A DNA stretch of 64,000 nt from positions 1-64,000 of the forward strand of contig CAZEOK010000003.1 in NCBI GenBank assembly GCA_964513745.1, given 5' to 3'. Origin of the DNA: DATDCY01 sp964513745 (GTDB taxonomy: Bacteria; JAUVQV01; DATDCY01). The translations under genes were made by a program, and so were the position numbers. Numbering within the stretch: the stretch's first letter is position 1; every line of letters starts with the position of its first letter. Shown here piece after piece: positions 48,992-56,623 of this stretch. Below the pieces are notes generated by a model that saw only the letters and a program-made list of their open reading frames with translations, did no database searches and was not told where the DNA came from.

Positions 48992-49315
48992 ATGGCAGCG
49001 CGTCAGCGGCTCCGCGACATGAAGGCCAAGGCGCCCGACGGCCGGTCCGTCTCCGAGATCGTCGGGGAGTTGCGCAGGAACCTGCCGACCTCGGACTACC
49101 GCGAGCAAAGCCTGCGGATCCATGGGCTCATCTGCGCGAAGTGCGCGCGCGAGTTCGAGGCCAAGGACCGCCACCTGCTCAGCGTGCACCACAAGGACGG
49201 CAACCACCGCAACAACCCGCCCGACGGCTCGAACTGGGAGAACCTGTGCGTCTACTGCCACGATGACGAGCACAGTCGCGGCGGCCTCGGGGAGTACTAC
49301 CGAAAAGGCGGATGA
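48992..49315 (+). CDS. yajD: HNH nuclease family protein (YajD-like)
   Basis: 107 aa. HNH finger with CAKCAREFEAKDRHLLSVHHKDGNHRNNPPDGSNWENLCVYCHDDEH; the histidines and two CxxC pairs are intact. YajD is a small single-domain HNH protein widespread in bacteria with no defined cellular role. No Shine-Dalgarno; see the promoter entry. Its stop overlaps the methyltransferase start by 4 bp. Confidence 0.93.
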   Translation: MAARQRLRDMKAKAPDGRSVSEIVGELRRNLPTSDYREQSLRIHGLICAKCAREFEAKDRHLLSVHHKDGNHRNNPPDGSNWENLCVYCHDDEHSRGGLGEYYRKGG

Positions 49316-50118
49316 AAGAGATCTCCAGCTTTCGCAACCGCGCGCTCCAGCGCTATCGCGACCTGCGCGACTCAGGGGTGCGGCGACAGACGGGTTTAGC
49401 CGCGGCCGAGGGCTTCAACATCCTGCGCGAAGCGCTCCTCTCCAGGGCCGAACTTGTCCAGGTCTTCCTCAGCGAGCGGGCGCGACGCCGTCCCGACTTC
49501 GAGGATCTGGCCGCACGCCTTGAGACCGGCGAGGCCGCGGGGCGCTGGGAGTGCTACGCGATCCACGGCGAACTGCTCGAGCGCTCGGCGCACACCGAGA
49601 GCCCTCAGGGGGCGCTCGCCGTCTTCCGGCCGCGCGTGTTCACACTCGAAGAAGTTCTCGGCGGCGACGGCCCGGTCCTGCTGCTCGATCGGATCGCGGA
49701 CCCCGGCAACCTCGGCCTCATCCTGAGGACCGCCGAGGCAGCAGGCGCTGCCGGGGTGGTCGTCTCGCCGGGGACGGCGGATCCGTGCAACCCCAAGTGC
49801 GTCCGGGCGAGTGCGGGGAGCATCTTCAGGTTCCCGATCGCTCACGCCGATCTCGATGCGGCTGCCGCGGCGTTGGCGGCGAACGGCGGACGACTTTTCG
49901 CGACCTCGTCTCACGGAGGAGTGGTGTACACGGCCGCGGACCTCTCGGGACGCATCGGGTTGCTTCTGGGCCAGGAGGGCGGGGGGCTCGCGCCGGCTTT
50001 GCTCGAGCGCTTCGAGGCGCTGCGCATCCCGACCGGGAGGGTCGAGTCGCTCAACGTGGCGATGGCGGCCGGCATCCTGCTCTACGAGGCCCGCCGCCAG
50101 AGAACCGCCCGCACCTGA
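49312..50118 (+). CDS. SpoU/TrmH family RNA 2'-O-methyltransferase
   Basis: 268 aa. An N-terminal substrate-binding domain (KEISSFRNRALQRYRDLRDSGVRR... with GLAAAEGFNILREAL) precedes the knotted SPOUT domain: VLLLDRIADPGNLGLILRTAEAAG, LLLGQEGGGLAPALLERF and RIPTGRVESLNVAMAAGILLYEA are SpoU motifs 1-3. It methylates rRNA or tRNA ribose; which nucleotide cannot be told. Coupled to yajD. Confidence 0.94.
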   Translation: MKEISSFRNRALQRYRDLRDSGVRRQTGLAAAEGFNILREALLSRAELVQVFLSERARRRPDFEDLAARLETGEAAGRWECYAIHGELLERSAHTESPQGALAVFRPRVFTLEEVLGGDGPVLLLDRIADPGNLGLILRTAEAAGAAGVVVSPGTADPCNPKCVRASAGSIFRFPIAHADLDAAAAALAANGGRLFATSSHGGVVYTAADLSGRIGLLLGQEGGGLAPALLERFEALRIPTGRVESLNVAMAAGILLYEARRQRTART

Positions 50119-50132
50119 AACCAACGTCTGTT

Positions 50133-50237
50133 CCCGTGCGGGCTGCGGGGTCCTGTCGCTGCGAGGGGGACCCCCGCCGCGCAGCGCAGTGAGCGGGCGG
50201 GGGTGCGCGGAGACAGGACCCCGACGGCTGGAACGGT
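50133..50237. repeat. Dispersed palindromic repeat, copy D
   Basis: Left arm CCGTGCGGGCTGCGGGGTCC starts an inverted repeat with a perfect core GGGGTCCTGTC / GACAGGACCCC (left core 50147-50157, right core ending at 50222) and a middle stem of CCCCCGCC/GGCGGGGG. The most complete copy. It lies between convergent genes (SpoU stop 50118, ferredoxin stop 50250). Confidence 0.75.
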
Positions 50238-50249
50238 TTGTGGATCGTT

Positions 50250-51047
50250 CTAGCCGGTCAAAGAAAGCGCCTCTTCCGGGCAGCGCCTGCGGCAGATGCC
50301 GCAGCCGTGGCAGCGCGCGGCGTCGATCGCCGCCTGACCGTCGACAATCGCCACCGCCCCGAACTGGCAGGCCTCGATACAGGCGCCGCAGCCGGTGCAG
50401 CGGGTTCCCTCGACGGTCGCTTTCTCCTCCCCGGGGAAATAGGTCGGGAGCCCGCGCCGCGTGTAGTTCACGGCGAGGCACCCGGACGGGTCGCAGTTGC
50501 AGATTCCACCGATGAACGGCGTGATGAACGTCCAGACCGTATGGATCGCCCCCTCGTCCTCCAGCGCAGTCATCTGGGCCAGCGCCGCCTCGGGGCTCAC
50601 GCGCTCCATCCCGGCGACGAAGGGCGCGGCCTCCTCGCGCCTGCCGATCAGCTCGCGCATGCCGAGCCGGTCGGGCGAGGCGGCGATCAGGTAGCAGACC
50701 GCATTCTCCTTCTTCTCGAGGACCGTGCGGCAGACACAGGGGAGGCGGACGACCTGCCCGGTGATCGCGAGGATCGCGGCCACGTCCTCGATCGGGAGCA
50801 CCTGCCCGAAGTGCACTCCCTGCAGCTCCTTTGACTTGAGCCGGGAAACCCGTCGCGCGAGTCGCGGGCTGACCCGGTTGGCCCGGTCGAGCACCCGTAG
50901 CCAGCGCCCGGCGTTGGCGGTCATTTCGGGGATGAAGTCCTCGACGTACTTGGCCCGCCGTGCATCGTGGAGCAGCTCTTCGGCATAGTTGCCTGCCTTG
51001 AGGTACCACTTTTTGCCGTCGCCGTGTTGGACGCAAAAATCACACAT
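50250..51047 (-). CDS. 4Fe-4S dicluster ferredoxin-type protein
   Basis: 265 aa. Starts MCDFCVQHGDGKKWY with a CxxC. A central LPCVCRTVLEKKENAVCYLI and GGICNCDPSGCLAVNY hold more Cys. The C-terminal 60 residues have two CxxCxxCxxxCP-type sets (CTGCGACIEACQFGAV, CHGCGICRRRCPEEAL) for two 4Fe-4S clusters. Probably an electron-transfer protein of anaerobic metabolism; the partner is unknown. It shares a 128-bp divergent region with the CBM48 gene. Confidence 0.85.
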   Translation of the reverse strand: MCDFCVQHGDGKKWYLKAGNYAEELLHDARRAKYVEDFIPEMTANAGRWLRVLDRANRVSPRLARRVSRLKSKELQGVHFGQVLPIEDVAAILAITGQVVRLPCVCRTVLEKKENAVCYLIAASPDRLGMRELIGRREEAAPFVAGMERVSPEAALAQMTALEDEGAIHTVWTFITPFIGGICNCDPSGCLAVNYTRRGLPTYFPGEEKATVEGTRCTGCGACIEACQFGAVAIVDGQAAIDAARCHGCGICRRRCPEEALSLTG

Positions 51048-51049
51048 AG

Positions 51050-51078
51050 TTGCACTTGTCCATATTTTGCAATAGTAT
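51050..51078 (+). promoter_or_regulatory. Sigma-70 promoter of the CBM48-tail gene
   Basis: TTGCAC (51050-51055), 17-nt AT-rich spacer, TAGTAT (51073-51078). It predicts a start near 51085 and a 90-nt leader. It overlaps the upstream end of the divergent ferredoxin gene. Confidence 0.65.
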
Positions 51079-51175
51079 TACACATCTCTCACGACACGAG
51101 ACCACCATTACAGGAACATCGCCCCTCGTGACGGGCATCCGGAGCACGGGGCTTCTCACCCAAGGAGGACGCGCC

Positions 51176-51643
51176 ATGGCAAAAGCAAAGAAGACGACCC
51201 CGACCCCGAAGTCAGCACCCGCCGACAAGACTACTCCGGCACCGAAAGCGGAGCGGCCTCGTCGGAAGGCTTCGGCGGCGAAGGCGGCACCGGCGGCCAG
51301 GGCGAAGAAGACCCCCGAAGCCAAGCCGGCCAAGCCGGCGGGCATCGCGAAGCGCTATCTCAAGGACCGCCCCGTCTGCAAGGTGACCTTTGTGCTGCCG
51401 AAGGACGCAGCCCCCGAGGCGGAGTCGGTCTGCATTCTCGGCGAGTTCAACAACTGGGCCCCGGACGCGAACCCCCTCGCGAAGCTCGAGGGGGGCGATT
51501 TCACGGTCACCCTCGAGCTCGAAACCGGTCGTGCCTATCGCTTCCGCTACATGATCGACGGCTGGAAGTACGAGAACGACTGGTACGCTGACCGCTACGA
51601 GCCAAATCCCTACGGCGGCGAAGACTCCGTCGTCGACGTCTAG
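51176..51643 (+). CDS. CBM48/isoamylase early-set domain protein with a histone-H1-like N-terminal tail
   Basis: 155 aa from ATG 51176 after AAGGAGGACGCGCC. Residues 1-60 are almost only Lys, Ala, Pro, Thr and Arg (KTTPTPKSAPADKTTPAPK...), like bacterial histone-H1/AlgP tails. Residues about 70-155 form a CBM48 glycogen-binding-type domain: VTFVLPKDAAPEAESVCILGEFNNWAPDANPLAK, YRFRYMIDGWKYENDWYADRYEPNPYGGEDS. Such a combination suggests a protein that binds both nucleic acid (or an acidic polymer) and an alpha-glucan; this is inference. Confidence 0.85.
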   Translation: MAKAKKTTPTPKSAPADKTTPAPKAERPRRKASAAKAAPAARAKKTPEAKPAKPAGIAKRYLKDRPVCKVTFVLPKDAAPEAESVCILGEFNNWAPDANPLAKLEGGDFTVTLELETGRAYRFRYMIDGWKYENDWYADRYEPNPYGGEDSVVDV

Positions 51644-51770
51644 GTCGTCGGCCGATAAGGGCCAGCCTGCCGCGTTCCGCGCGCGCCACGCGTTCGGATC
51701 CTTTTCGCCGGCTTCCCCAGGCAGGGGCAACGAGCGCTTCTGTAAGGGTATGTAGTATTCTGACCAGCAT

Positions 51771-52796
51771 ATGAGTTCCTCCGTTCTGTCGGCAGGAAGC
51801 GCTCTGGTTGGCAATCCCGCAAGGATCGTCGTGCGGGCTCCCAACTGGCTGGGCGACCTGATGATGGCCACGGGAGTGCTGCGGGCGATCCTCGAGCGCT
51901 GGCCGGCGGCGTCGGTCGATCTGATCGTGCGCGCGGGTCATGAGGCGCTCCCGTTGCCTCGGCGCGGGCGGGTCGTCCCGTTCAATCCCGGAACGATTTC
52001 GGCAGGGGTTTTCGGCCTCTCCCTGCGTGCGGCGGGTTACGACCGTTTCTATGTCCTGCCCCCGAGCTTCTCGTCGGCGTGGATGGCCTGGCGCAGCCGG
52101 GTTCCCGAGCGCGTCGGATACCGCGGGCATCTCCGGGGACTGCTGTTGCGCCCGGGAGTCGCGCCCCGGGAGCCTGCGCGTGGCGTTCATATCACGCGCG
52201 AGTTCCTCGACCTGATCGACCCAGGGCTCGACACCGACTGCTATCCGCCCCGGCTGGATCTCCCGGGAACCTGGGTTGCGGCGCAGCTGGCCCGAATCTG
52301 CCGCGAGTTGCCGGAGCGGTTCGTCGCGATTGCCCCGGGAGCGGTGTATGGACCGGCGAAAGCCTGGCCTGCCGAGCGTTACGCGGAGCTGGCGCGCGGC
52401 CTGCGTGGCCGGACCGGCATGCCGGTGCTGCTGCTCGGCACGGCGGACGAACATGCGCTTGGCGAGCGGGTCCGCGATGCGGGGGAGGGCATCCTCAATT
52501 GGTGCGGCGCGACGGACCTGCCCGCCCTGGTCGCCGTGCTCTCCCGCGCGGCGCTGCTCGTGAGCAACGACTCGGGTGCGATGCATGTTATGGCCGCGCT
52601 CGGGCGCCCGCAGGTGGCGATCTTCGGCTCGACATCAAAGACGTGGACCGGCCCGGTCAACGCGAAGGCAACGGTCGTCACGCACGAGCTGCCGTGCGCG
52701 CCCTGCTTCGCGCGCACCTGCCGGTATGGGCATGGCGACTGCCTCGGGAAGATCACGGCCGCGCAAGTCCTGGAGGGGGCGCTGGCGAGTCTCTGA
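51771..52796 (+). CDS. waaF: Lipopolysaccharide heptosyltransferase II
   Basis: 341 aa GT9 family. RIVVRAPNWLGDLMMATGVLRAI is the first loop. FVAIAPGAVYGPAKAWPAERYAELA and LVSNDSGAMHVMAALGRPQVAIFGST are the ADP-heptose site. PCAPCFARTCRYGHGDCL is the Cys-rich end of WaaF. Adds the second heptose of the LPS inner core at the cytoplasmic face. Its ATG has no ribosome site; TATTCT lies 9 nt before it. Confidence 0.92.
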   Translation: MSSSVLSAGSALVGNPARIVVRAPNWLGDLMMATGVLRAILERWPAASVDLIVRAGHEALPLPRRGRVVPFNPGTISAGVFGLSLRAAGYDRFYVLPPSFSSAWMAWRSRVPERVGYRGHLRGLLLRPGVAPREPARGVHITREFLDLIDPGLDTDCYPPRLDLPGTWVAAQLARICRELPERFVAIAPGAVYGPAKAWPAERYAELARGLRGRTGMPVLLLGTADEHALGERVRDAGEGILNWCGATDLPALVAVLSRAALLVSNDSGAMHVMAALGRPQVAIFGSTSKTWTGPVNAKATVVTHELPCAPCFARTCRYGHGDCLGKITAAQVLEGALASL

Positions 52797-52828
52797 GCCA
52801 CTCGTACACGCACCCTTTCGCCGGCTAT

Positions 52829-53629
52829 CTAGCGGTAGTGCAGGTCGAAGCGCACCGGGTGCTCCCCGGCGTGCGCTCGGACAGCCTCCTGAATCGGGTG
52901 TTTCTCCTCCGGGCGGTGGAGTACACAGCGTACGAGTATGCCCCCGCCTTCCTCGAGCACCTCGAGCGTCGGCAGCTGCAGGTGCGGGTCGGTGAAGAGC
53001 GCAGCGCGCACGCGGGCGGCGGCGAGGCGCAGGTCGAGCACCCGCCGTGCCGCTTCACGACCGGCCCGGTCGCGGTCAGAGAGGTGCGCGACGATGTCGG
53101 CTGTGACGGCCTCCGGATCGAGCAGGCTCGTGTCGCACGTCATCTCGTAGGCTGTCGGATCGTCCCACGGCCGGTGGTAGATGGCGCGGATGAAACCGGC
53201 GCGCTCGTGGTCGATCCGCTCGATCAACCGACGCACGCTGTCGTGGTCGGCGTGCTCGCGGCGCATGATGCGCTCGATGCGCGCGGCAAGCGGGGCGACG
53301 ATGCGCACGTGCAGTGCGGTGGGGACGCCGGCGAGCAGAAAGGCGCCGCCGCGGCCGACGATGACGACGCGATCTCCCGCGGCAGCCTCGAGGATGTGGC
53401 GCTGTAACAGCGCAGCGTACCCGCGGAACGACCAGTCGAAGCGTTCCCAGAGCGAGGGCGTGTGCTCGTCGTACTCGTCGCCGAAGCGCTCCCATCTCGG
53501 GTCTGTCGTGCGCAGGGCGGCCAGCAGCGTGACGCGGTCCTCGTAGGCGTACCCGAGCCGCCCAGCCACCGCGCGCCCTATTTCCCGCCCGCCACTGCCG
53601 TACTCCCGGGAGATCGTGAGAATTGCCAT
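52829..53629 (-). CDS. Cytidylate kinase-like family protein
   Basis: 266 aa. ATG 53629 follows GGAGGGTAACACC. ILTISREYGSGGREIGRAVAGRLGY holds the P-loop-like motif of the cytidylate-kinase-like (AAK) family. GDRVVIVGRGGAFLLAGVPTALHVRIVAP and the RIxxxEHxD...R segment fit. Substrate unknown; annotated members are not proven CMP kinases. It is the intact relative of the N-terminal half of the 47930-48889 fusion. The start is 4 bp from the TerC stop. Confidence 0.88.
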   Translation of the reverse strand: MAILTISREYGSGGREIGRAVAGRLGYAYEDRVTLLAALRTTDPRWERFGDEYDEHTPSLWERFDWSFRGYAALLQRHILEAAAGDRVVIVGRGGAFLLAGVPTALHVRIVAPLAARIERIMRREHADHDSVRRLIERIDHERAGFIRAIYHRPWDDPTAYEMTCDTSLLDPEAVTADIVAHLSDRDRAGREAARRVLDLRLAAARVRAALFTDPHLQLPTLEVLEEGGGILVRCVLHRPEEKHPIQEAVRAHAGEHPVRFDLHYR

Positions 53630-53633
53630 GGTG

Positions 53634-54392
53634 TTACCCTCCGCTCTGCTCCGGGCCGCTGCAGGTCCCGTCCCCTGCCGGACCTTCAAGCTTCTCGGCG
53701 CGCGCCGCTACCCAGCGCAACCAGATTTTACCGGTAACGATCACTCCCGCCGCGCTGGCCACCTCGGCAATCCAGAGCGCGCGTTCGGGAAGCACGACCA
53801 GCCGCGCGGCGACGGGATCGGTGAGCACCATCTCGGCTGCGACTTTGCCGAGCACCGCGGCCCCTGCGTAGAGAATCGCCGGGTAACGGTCCATGAGCAT
53901 CGAGAGCAGTCCGCTCGTGAAGACAACGAAAGGAATCGAGAGGACGAGACCGAAGCTCAGCAGGAAAAGGTTGCCGTGGGAGGCGCCACCAACGGCGAGC
54001 ATGTTGTCGAGGGCCATCGTGATGTCGGCAACGACGATGACGCGCACCGCCTGCCAGACGGTGGTTGCCGCCCGTTCCCCAACCTCTTCGGGGGTCCCCT
54101 CGACAAAGAGCTTGACGGCGATCCAGCCGATGAGCAGCCCGCCGACGAGTTTGATATAAGGCGTGCGTAGCAGCTGCGCCACGAAGAAGGTGGCGACGAC
54201 ACGCAGCAGCACGGCCGCCGCCGAGCCGAGCAGGATTCCCCGCCGTCGCTGCTCGCGCGGCAGCGAGCGCACCGCCATGGCGATGACGACCGCGTTGTCG
54301 CCGGCGAGAATCAGATCGATCAGGACGATGCTGGCGAGCGCCGAGAAAAACGCCGCGTCGAAGGTGACGGTGCCGATCGTCCCGAAGTCCAT
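53634..54392 (-). CDS. TerC family integral membrane protein (YjbE-like)
   Basis: 252 aa with seven hydrophobic segments. SIVLIDLILAGDNAVVIAMAV and VVADITMALDNMLAVGGASHG are the paired metal-binding TerC motifs with Asp/Asn residues. Relatives export manganese or act in tellurite resistance; manganese is the likelier substrate. SD GGGAGGCTGTC. No yybP-ykoY riboswitch is visible in the short upstream region. Divergent from the core glycosyltransferase. Confidence 0.93.
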   Translation of the reverse strand: MDFGTIGTVTFDAAFFSALASIVLIDLILAGDNAVVIAMAVRSLPREQRRRGILLGSAAAVLLRVVATFFVAQLLRTPYIKLVGGLLIGWIAVKLFVEGTPEEVGERAATTVWQAVRVIVVADITMALDNMLAVGGASHGNLFLLSFGLVLSIPFVVFTSGLLSMLMDRYPAILYAGAAVLGKVAAEMVLTDPVAARLVVLPERALWIAEVASAAGVIVTGKIWLRWVAARAEKLEGPAGDGTCSGPEQSGG

Positions 54393-54439
54393 GACAGCCT
54401 CCCGACGTCCCCGGTCCTAGTGTGGCTTGTCGGGCACGG

Positions 54440-54468
54440 TTGTCAACAGGGAAGCCCCGCCGTACACT
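54440..54468 (+). promoter_or_regulatory. Promoter of the leader ORF and core glycosyltransferase
   Basis: TTGTCA (54440-54445), 17-nt spacer, TACACT (54463-54468). The start would be at or next to the A of the ATG at 54476, 7 nt after the -10 box, giving a leaderless message. Confidence 0.7.
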
Positions 54469-54475
54469 GAACCGC

Positions 54476-54550
54476 ATGGCTGCGGCAGAGAATCCCGATT
54501 GCGTGGAGGCCCGGGCGTGCTGCACGTCCCGGAGATTCTCGGCGGGATGA
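54476..54550 (+). CDS. Leaderless 24-codon leader ORF coupled to the glycosyltransferase
   Basis: Reads MAAAENPDCVEARACCTSRR and ends with a stop that overlaps the next ATG as ATGA (54547-54550). The ATG is 7 nt after a sigma-70 -10 box. Its geometry implies that ribosomes finishing here restart on the glycosyltransferase gene. Three Cys in 24 residues. Too short for family assignment. Confidence 0.5.
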   Translation: MAAAENPDCVEARACCTSRRFSAG

Positions 54551-55350
54551 CCGCAGCTGGCCGTACCACCCTCGCCGTCTGCATCATCACCCTCGACGAG
54601 GAGGACCGCATCGGCGACTGCCTCGACTCGGTCTCGTGGGCCGACGAGCTGCTCGTCGTCGACTCCGGCAGCACCGACCGCACCGTCGCGATCGCGCGCG
54701 AGAAAGGCGCACGGGTCGTCGTCCGCGAATGGCCGGGGTACGCCGCCCAGAAGAACTTTGCGCTGGAGCAGGTCGCGGCCGACTGGGTGCTGAGCATTGA
54801 CGCCGACGAACGGGTCACCCCCGAGTTGGCTGCCGAGATCCGCGGCCTGCTGGCGGACCCGCCGGAACAGATCGTCGGCGCCAGCCTGCCGCGGCGCACC
54901 TGGTACCTCGGTCGCTGGATCCGTCACGGCGGGTGGTACCCCGACCGCAAGGTGCGCCTCGTGCGCCGCGGCCGGGGCCGATGGGACGGCGAGAGCATCC
55001 ACGAGCGGCTCGTGGCGGAGGGTGCGACCCGCAAGTTGCAGGGCGACCTTCTGCACTTCACGTATCGTGGCATCGCGGACCACCTGCGGACCATCGACAG
55101 GTTCACGACGGAGTCGGCGCGGGAGATGGCGGCCCGCGGCAGGTCCGGGGCGCTCTTCGGCATGATCGTCAATCCGCCGCTGAAATTCCTGAAGATGTAC
55201 CTGCTCAAAGCGGGGTTTCTCGACGGGTCGCCCGGGTTCGCCGTGGCGGTGTTGGGGAGCTATTATGTGTTCCTGAAGTACGCAAAGCTGTGGGAGTTGC
55301 GACGGGAAGGACGTGGCGGGGTGAGGAGGCCCCGGGGCGATGGGAACTGA
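54547..55350 (+). CDS. Family 2 glycosyltransferase, WaaE/KdtX-like (LPS core)
   Basis: 267 aa from ATG 54547, which overlaps the leader ORF stop. TLAVCIITLDEEDRIGDCLDSV starts a GT-A domain. DELLVVDSGSTDRTVAIARE and VLSIDADERVTPEL (DxD) bind UDP-sugar. YPDRKVRLVRRGRGRWDG and FTYRGIADHLRTIDRFTTESA are typical of WaaE/KdtX-type beta-1,4-glucosyltransferases. A hydrophobic C-terminal helix (PLKFLKMYLLKAGF) may attach it to the membrane. An in-frame GTG at 54517 is an alternative start. Overlaps the SPFH gene by 11 bp. Confidence 0.88.
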   Translation: MTAAGRTTLAVCIITLDEEDRIGDCLDSVSWADELLVVDSGSTDRTVAIAREKGARVVVREWPGYAAQKNFALEQVAADWVLSIDADERVTPELAAEIRGLLADPPEQIVGASLPRRTWYLGRWIRHGGWYPDRKVRLVRRGRGRWDGESIHERLVAEGATRKLQGDLLHFTYRGIADHLRTIDRFTTESAREMAARGRSGALFGMIVNPPLKFLKMYLLKAGFLDGSPGFAVAVLGSYYVFLKYAKLWELRREGRGGVRRPRGDGN

Positions 55351-56461
55351 CAATCTGATTTTTCTCGAAGTCCTCGAGTGGTTCGACCAGAGCGGCCGCG
55401 AGCTGGTGCACCGCATCCCGGAAGGCGGTTCGGGCGAGATCAAGTACGGCGCGCAGCTCACCGTGCGCGAGAGCCAGGCGGCCGTGATGTTCTACCAGGG
55501 CAAGGCCTTCGACGCGTTCGGGCCGGGGCGGCATACGCTGGTCACCGGCAACATCCCGATCCTGACCAAGATCCTCTCGGCGCCCTGGGGGATGAAGAGT
55601 CCGCTGCGGGCCGAGGTCTACTTCGTCAGTCTCAAGGACTTCGCGAACCTCACCTGGGGGACTCGCGATCCGGTGGCCTTCAAGGACTCTAAGCTTGGGC
55701 TGATCCGACTGCGGGCGCACGGCGTGTTCAACGTGAAGGTCGTGCAACCGGTGTTGCTGATCAACAGCCTCGTCGGCACCCAGGGGGTCTTCACGACCGA
55801 GCAGATCGAGGAGTACCTGGCGCGCGTCATCGTCTCGCGCTTCAACGACCACCTGGGGGAGCACCTCGACTCGGTTGTCGATCTTCCCGGGACCTACGAA
55901 GAGCTCTCGGCGGGGCTCACGAAGAGGCTGGCCGAGGACTTCGCGCGCTACGGGCTGGCGCTCACCCAGCTCTGCATCGTTTCGGTGACCCCGCCCCAGG
56001 AGGTCCAGAAGGCGATCGACGACAAAAGCCGGCTCGGCGTCTTCGACGACCTGAACAAGCTGCTGCAGCTGAAGGCCGCTATGGCCGTCGAGAAGGTCGC
56101 CGAGCAGCAGGGGGCGGCAGGGGCAGGCGCCGGGATGGGACTCGGGCTGATGATGCCGTCGTTTTTCGCCCAGGCCTTCGCCAACGGCGGCGCGCCCGCG
56201 GCTGCGCCGCCGACGCCCTGTCCGGCGTGCGGCTATCCGGCGGCGGCGGACGCGCGCTTCTGCGCACGCTGCGGCGGTCAGCTCGTCGTCTTCCAGAAGT
56301 GCGCGCGCTGCGCCGAGGACGTCGCTCCCGGGGCGCGTTTCTGCGGCCGTTGCGGCACGCCGTCCGGGGCGAAGCCGCAGGAAAAAAAGTGCGCGCGCTG
56401 CGGGCTGGAGAACCTGCCGAACTCCGTCTTCTGCAACCAGTGCGGCGAGAAGCTTGCCTGA
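55340..56461 (+). CDS. SPFH domain protein with C-terminal tandem zinc ribbons
   Basis: 373 aa. Residues about 25-240 form an SPFH/band-7 domain (RESQAAVMFYQGKAFDAFGPGRHTLVTGNIP), of the YdjI/virion-core type without a transmembrane start. Then an Ala/Gly-rich linker and three zinc-ribbon pairs: CPACG...CARCG, CARCAED...CGRCG, CARCG...CNQCG, 12 Cys in all. Members may bind or remodel nucleic acids or membranes; no function is known. The start overlaps the glycosyltransferase stop. The next gene also begins with a zinc ribbon. Confidence 0.88.
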   Translation: MGTDNLIFLEVLEWFDQSGRELVHRIPEGGSGEIKYGAQLTVRESQAAVMFYQGKAFDAFGPGRHTLVTGNIPILTKILSAPWGMKSPLRAEVYFVSLKDFANLTWGTRDPVAFKDSKLGLIRLRAHGVFNVKVVQPVLLINSLVGTQGVFTTEQIEEYLARVIVSRFNDHLGEHLDSVVDLPGTYEELSAGLTKRLAEDFARYGLALTQLCIVSVTPPQEVQKAIDDKSRLGVFDDLNKLLQLKAAMAVEKVAEQQGAAGAGAGMGLGLMMPSFFAQAFANGGAPAAAPPTPCPACGYPAAADARFCARCGGQLVVFQKCARCAEDVAPGARFCGRCGTPSGAKPQEKKCARCGLENLPNSVFCNQCGEKLA

Positions 56462-56586
56462 GCCGCGAGCGCACTTTTCCGCCCTGGCGGCGTTGCGCTC
56501 CTCGGCCCTCCCTGCGGCGTACACCAGTACACCTCAGTCGAGCCTCGTCGCGTCGCCTTGCCAGGACAAAAAATTGCGATCGCGGC
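56462..56586. repeat. 125-bp imperfect palindrome abutting a stop codon (element E)
   Basis: Terminal arms of 27 bp (56462-56488 and 56560-56586) match as an inverted repeat at 22 of 27 positions: GCCGCGA(G/T)CGCA...CCTGGC. Inner stems (GGCGTTGCGCTCC / GAGCCTCGTCGCGTCGCC) and a near-palindromic apex GTACACCAGTACAC continue the fold. It starts one base after the SPFH stop. REP/MITE-like; different in sequence from copies A-D. Confidence 0.75.
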
Positions 56587-56623
56587 AATAGCATGAACAA
56601 GTCGGAGCCATCGGGCGCAGATC

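Noticed and set aside
54393..54439. Possible yybP-ykoY manganese riboswitch before terC
   Set aside because: The upstream region is too short before the divergent promoter, and the conserved riboswitch loops are absent.
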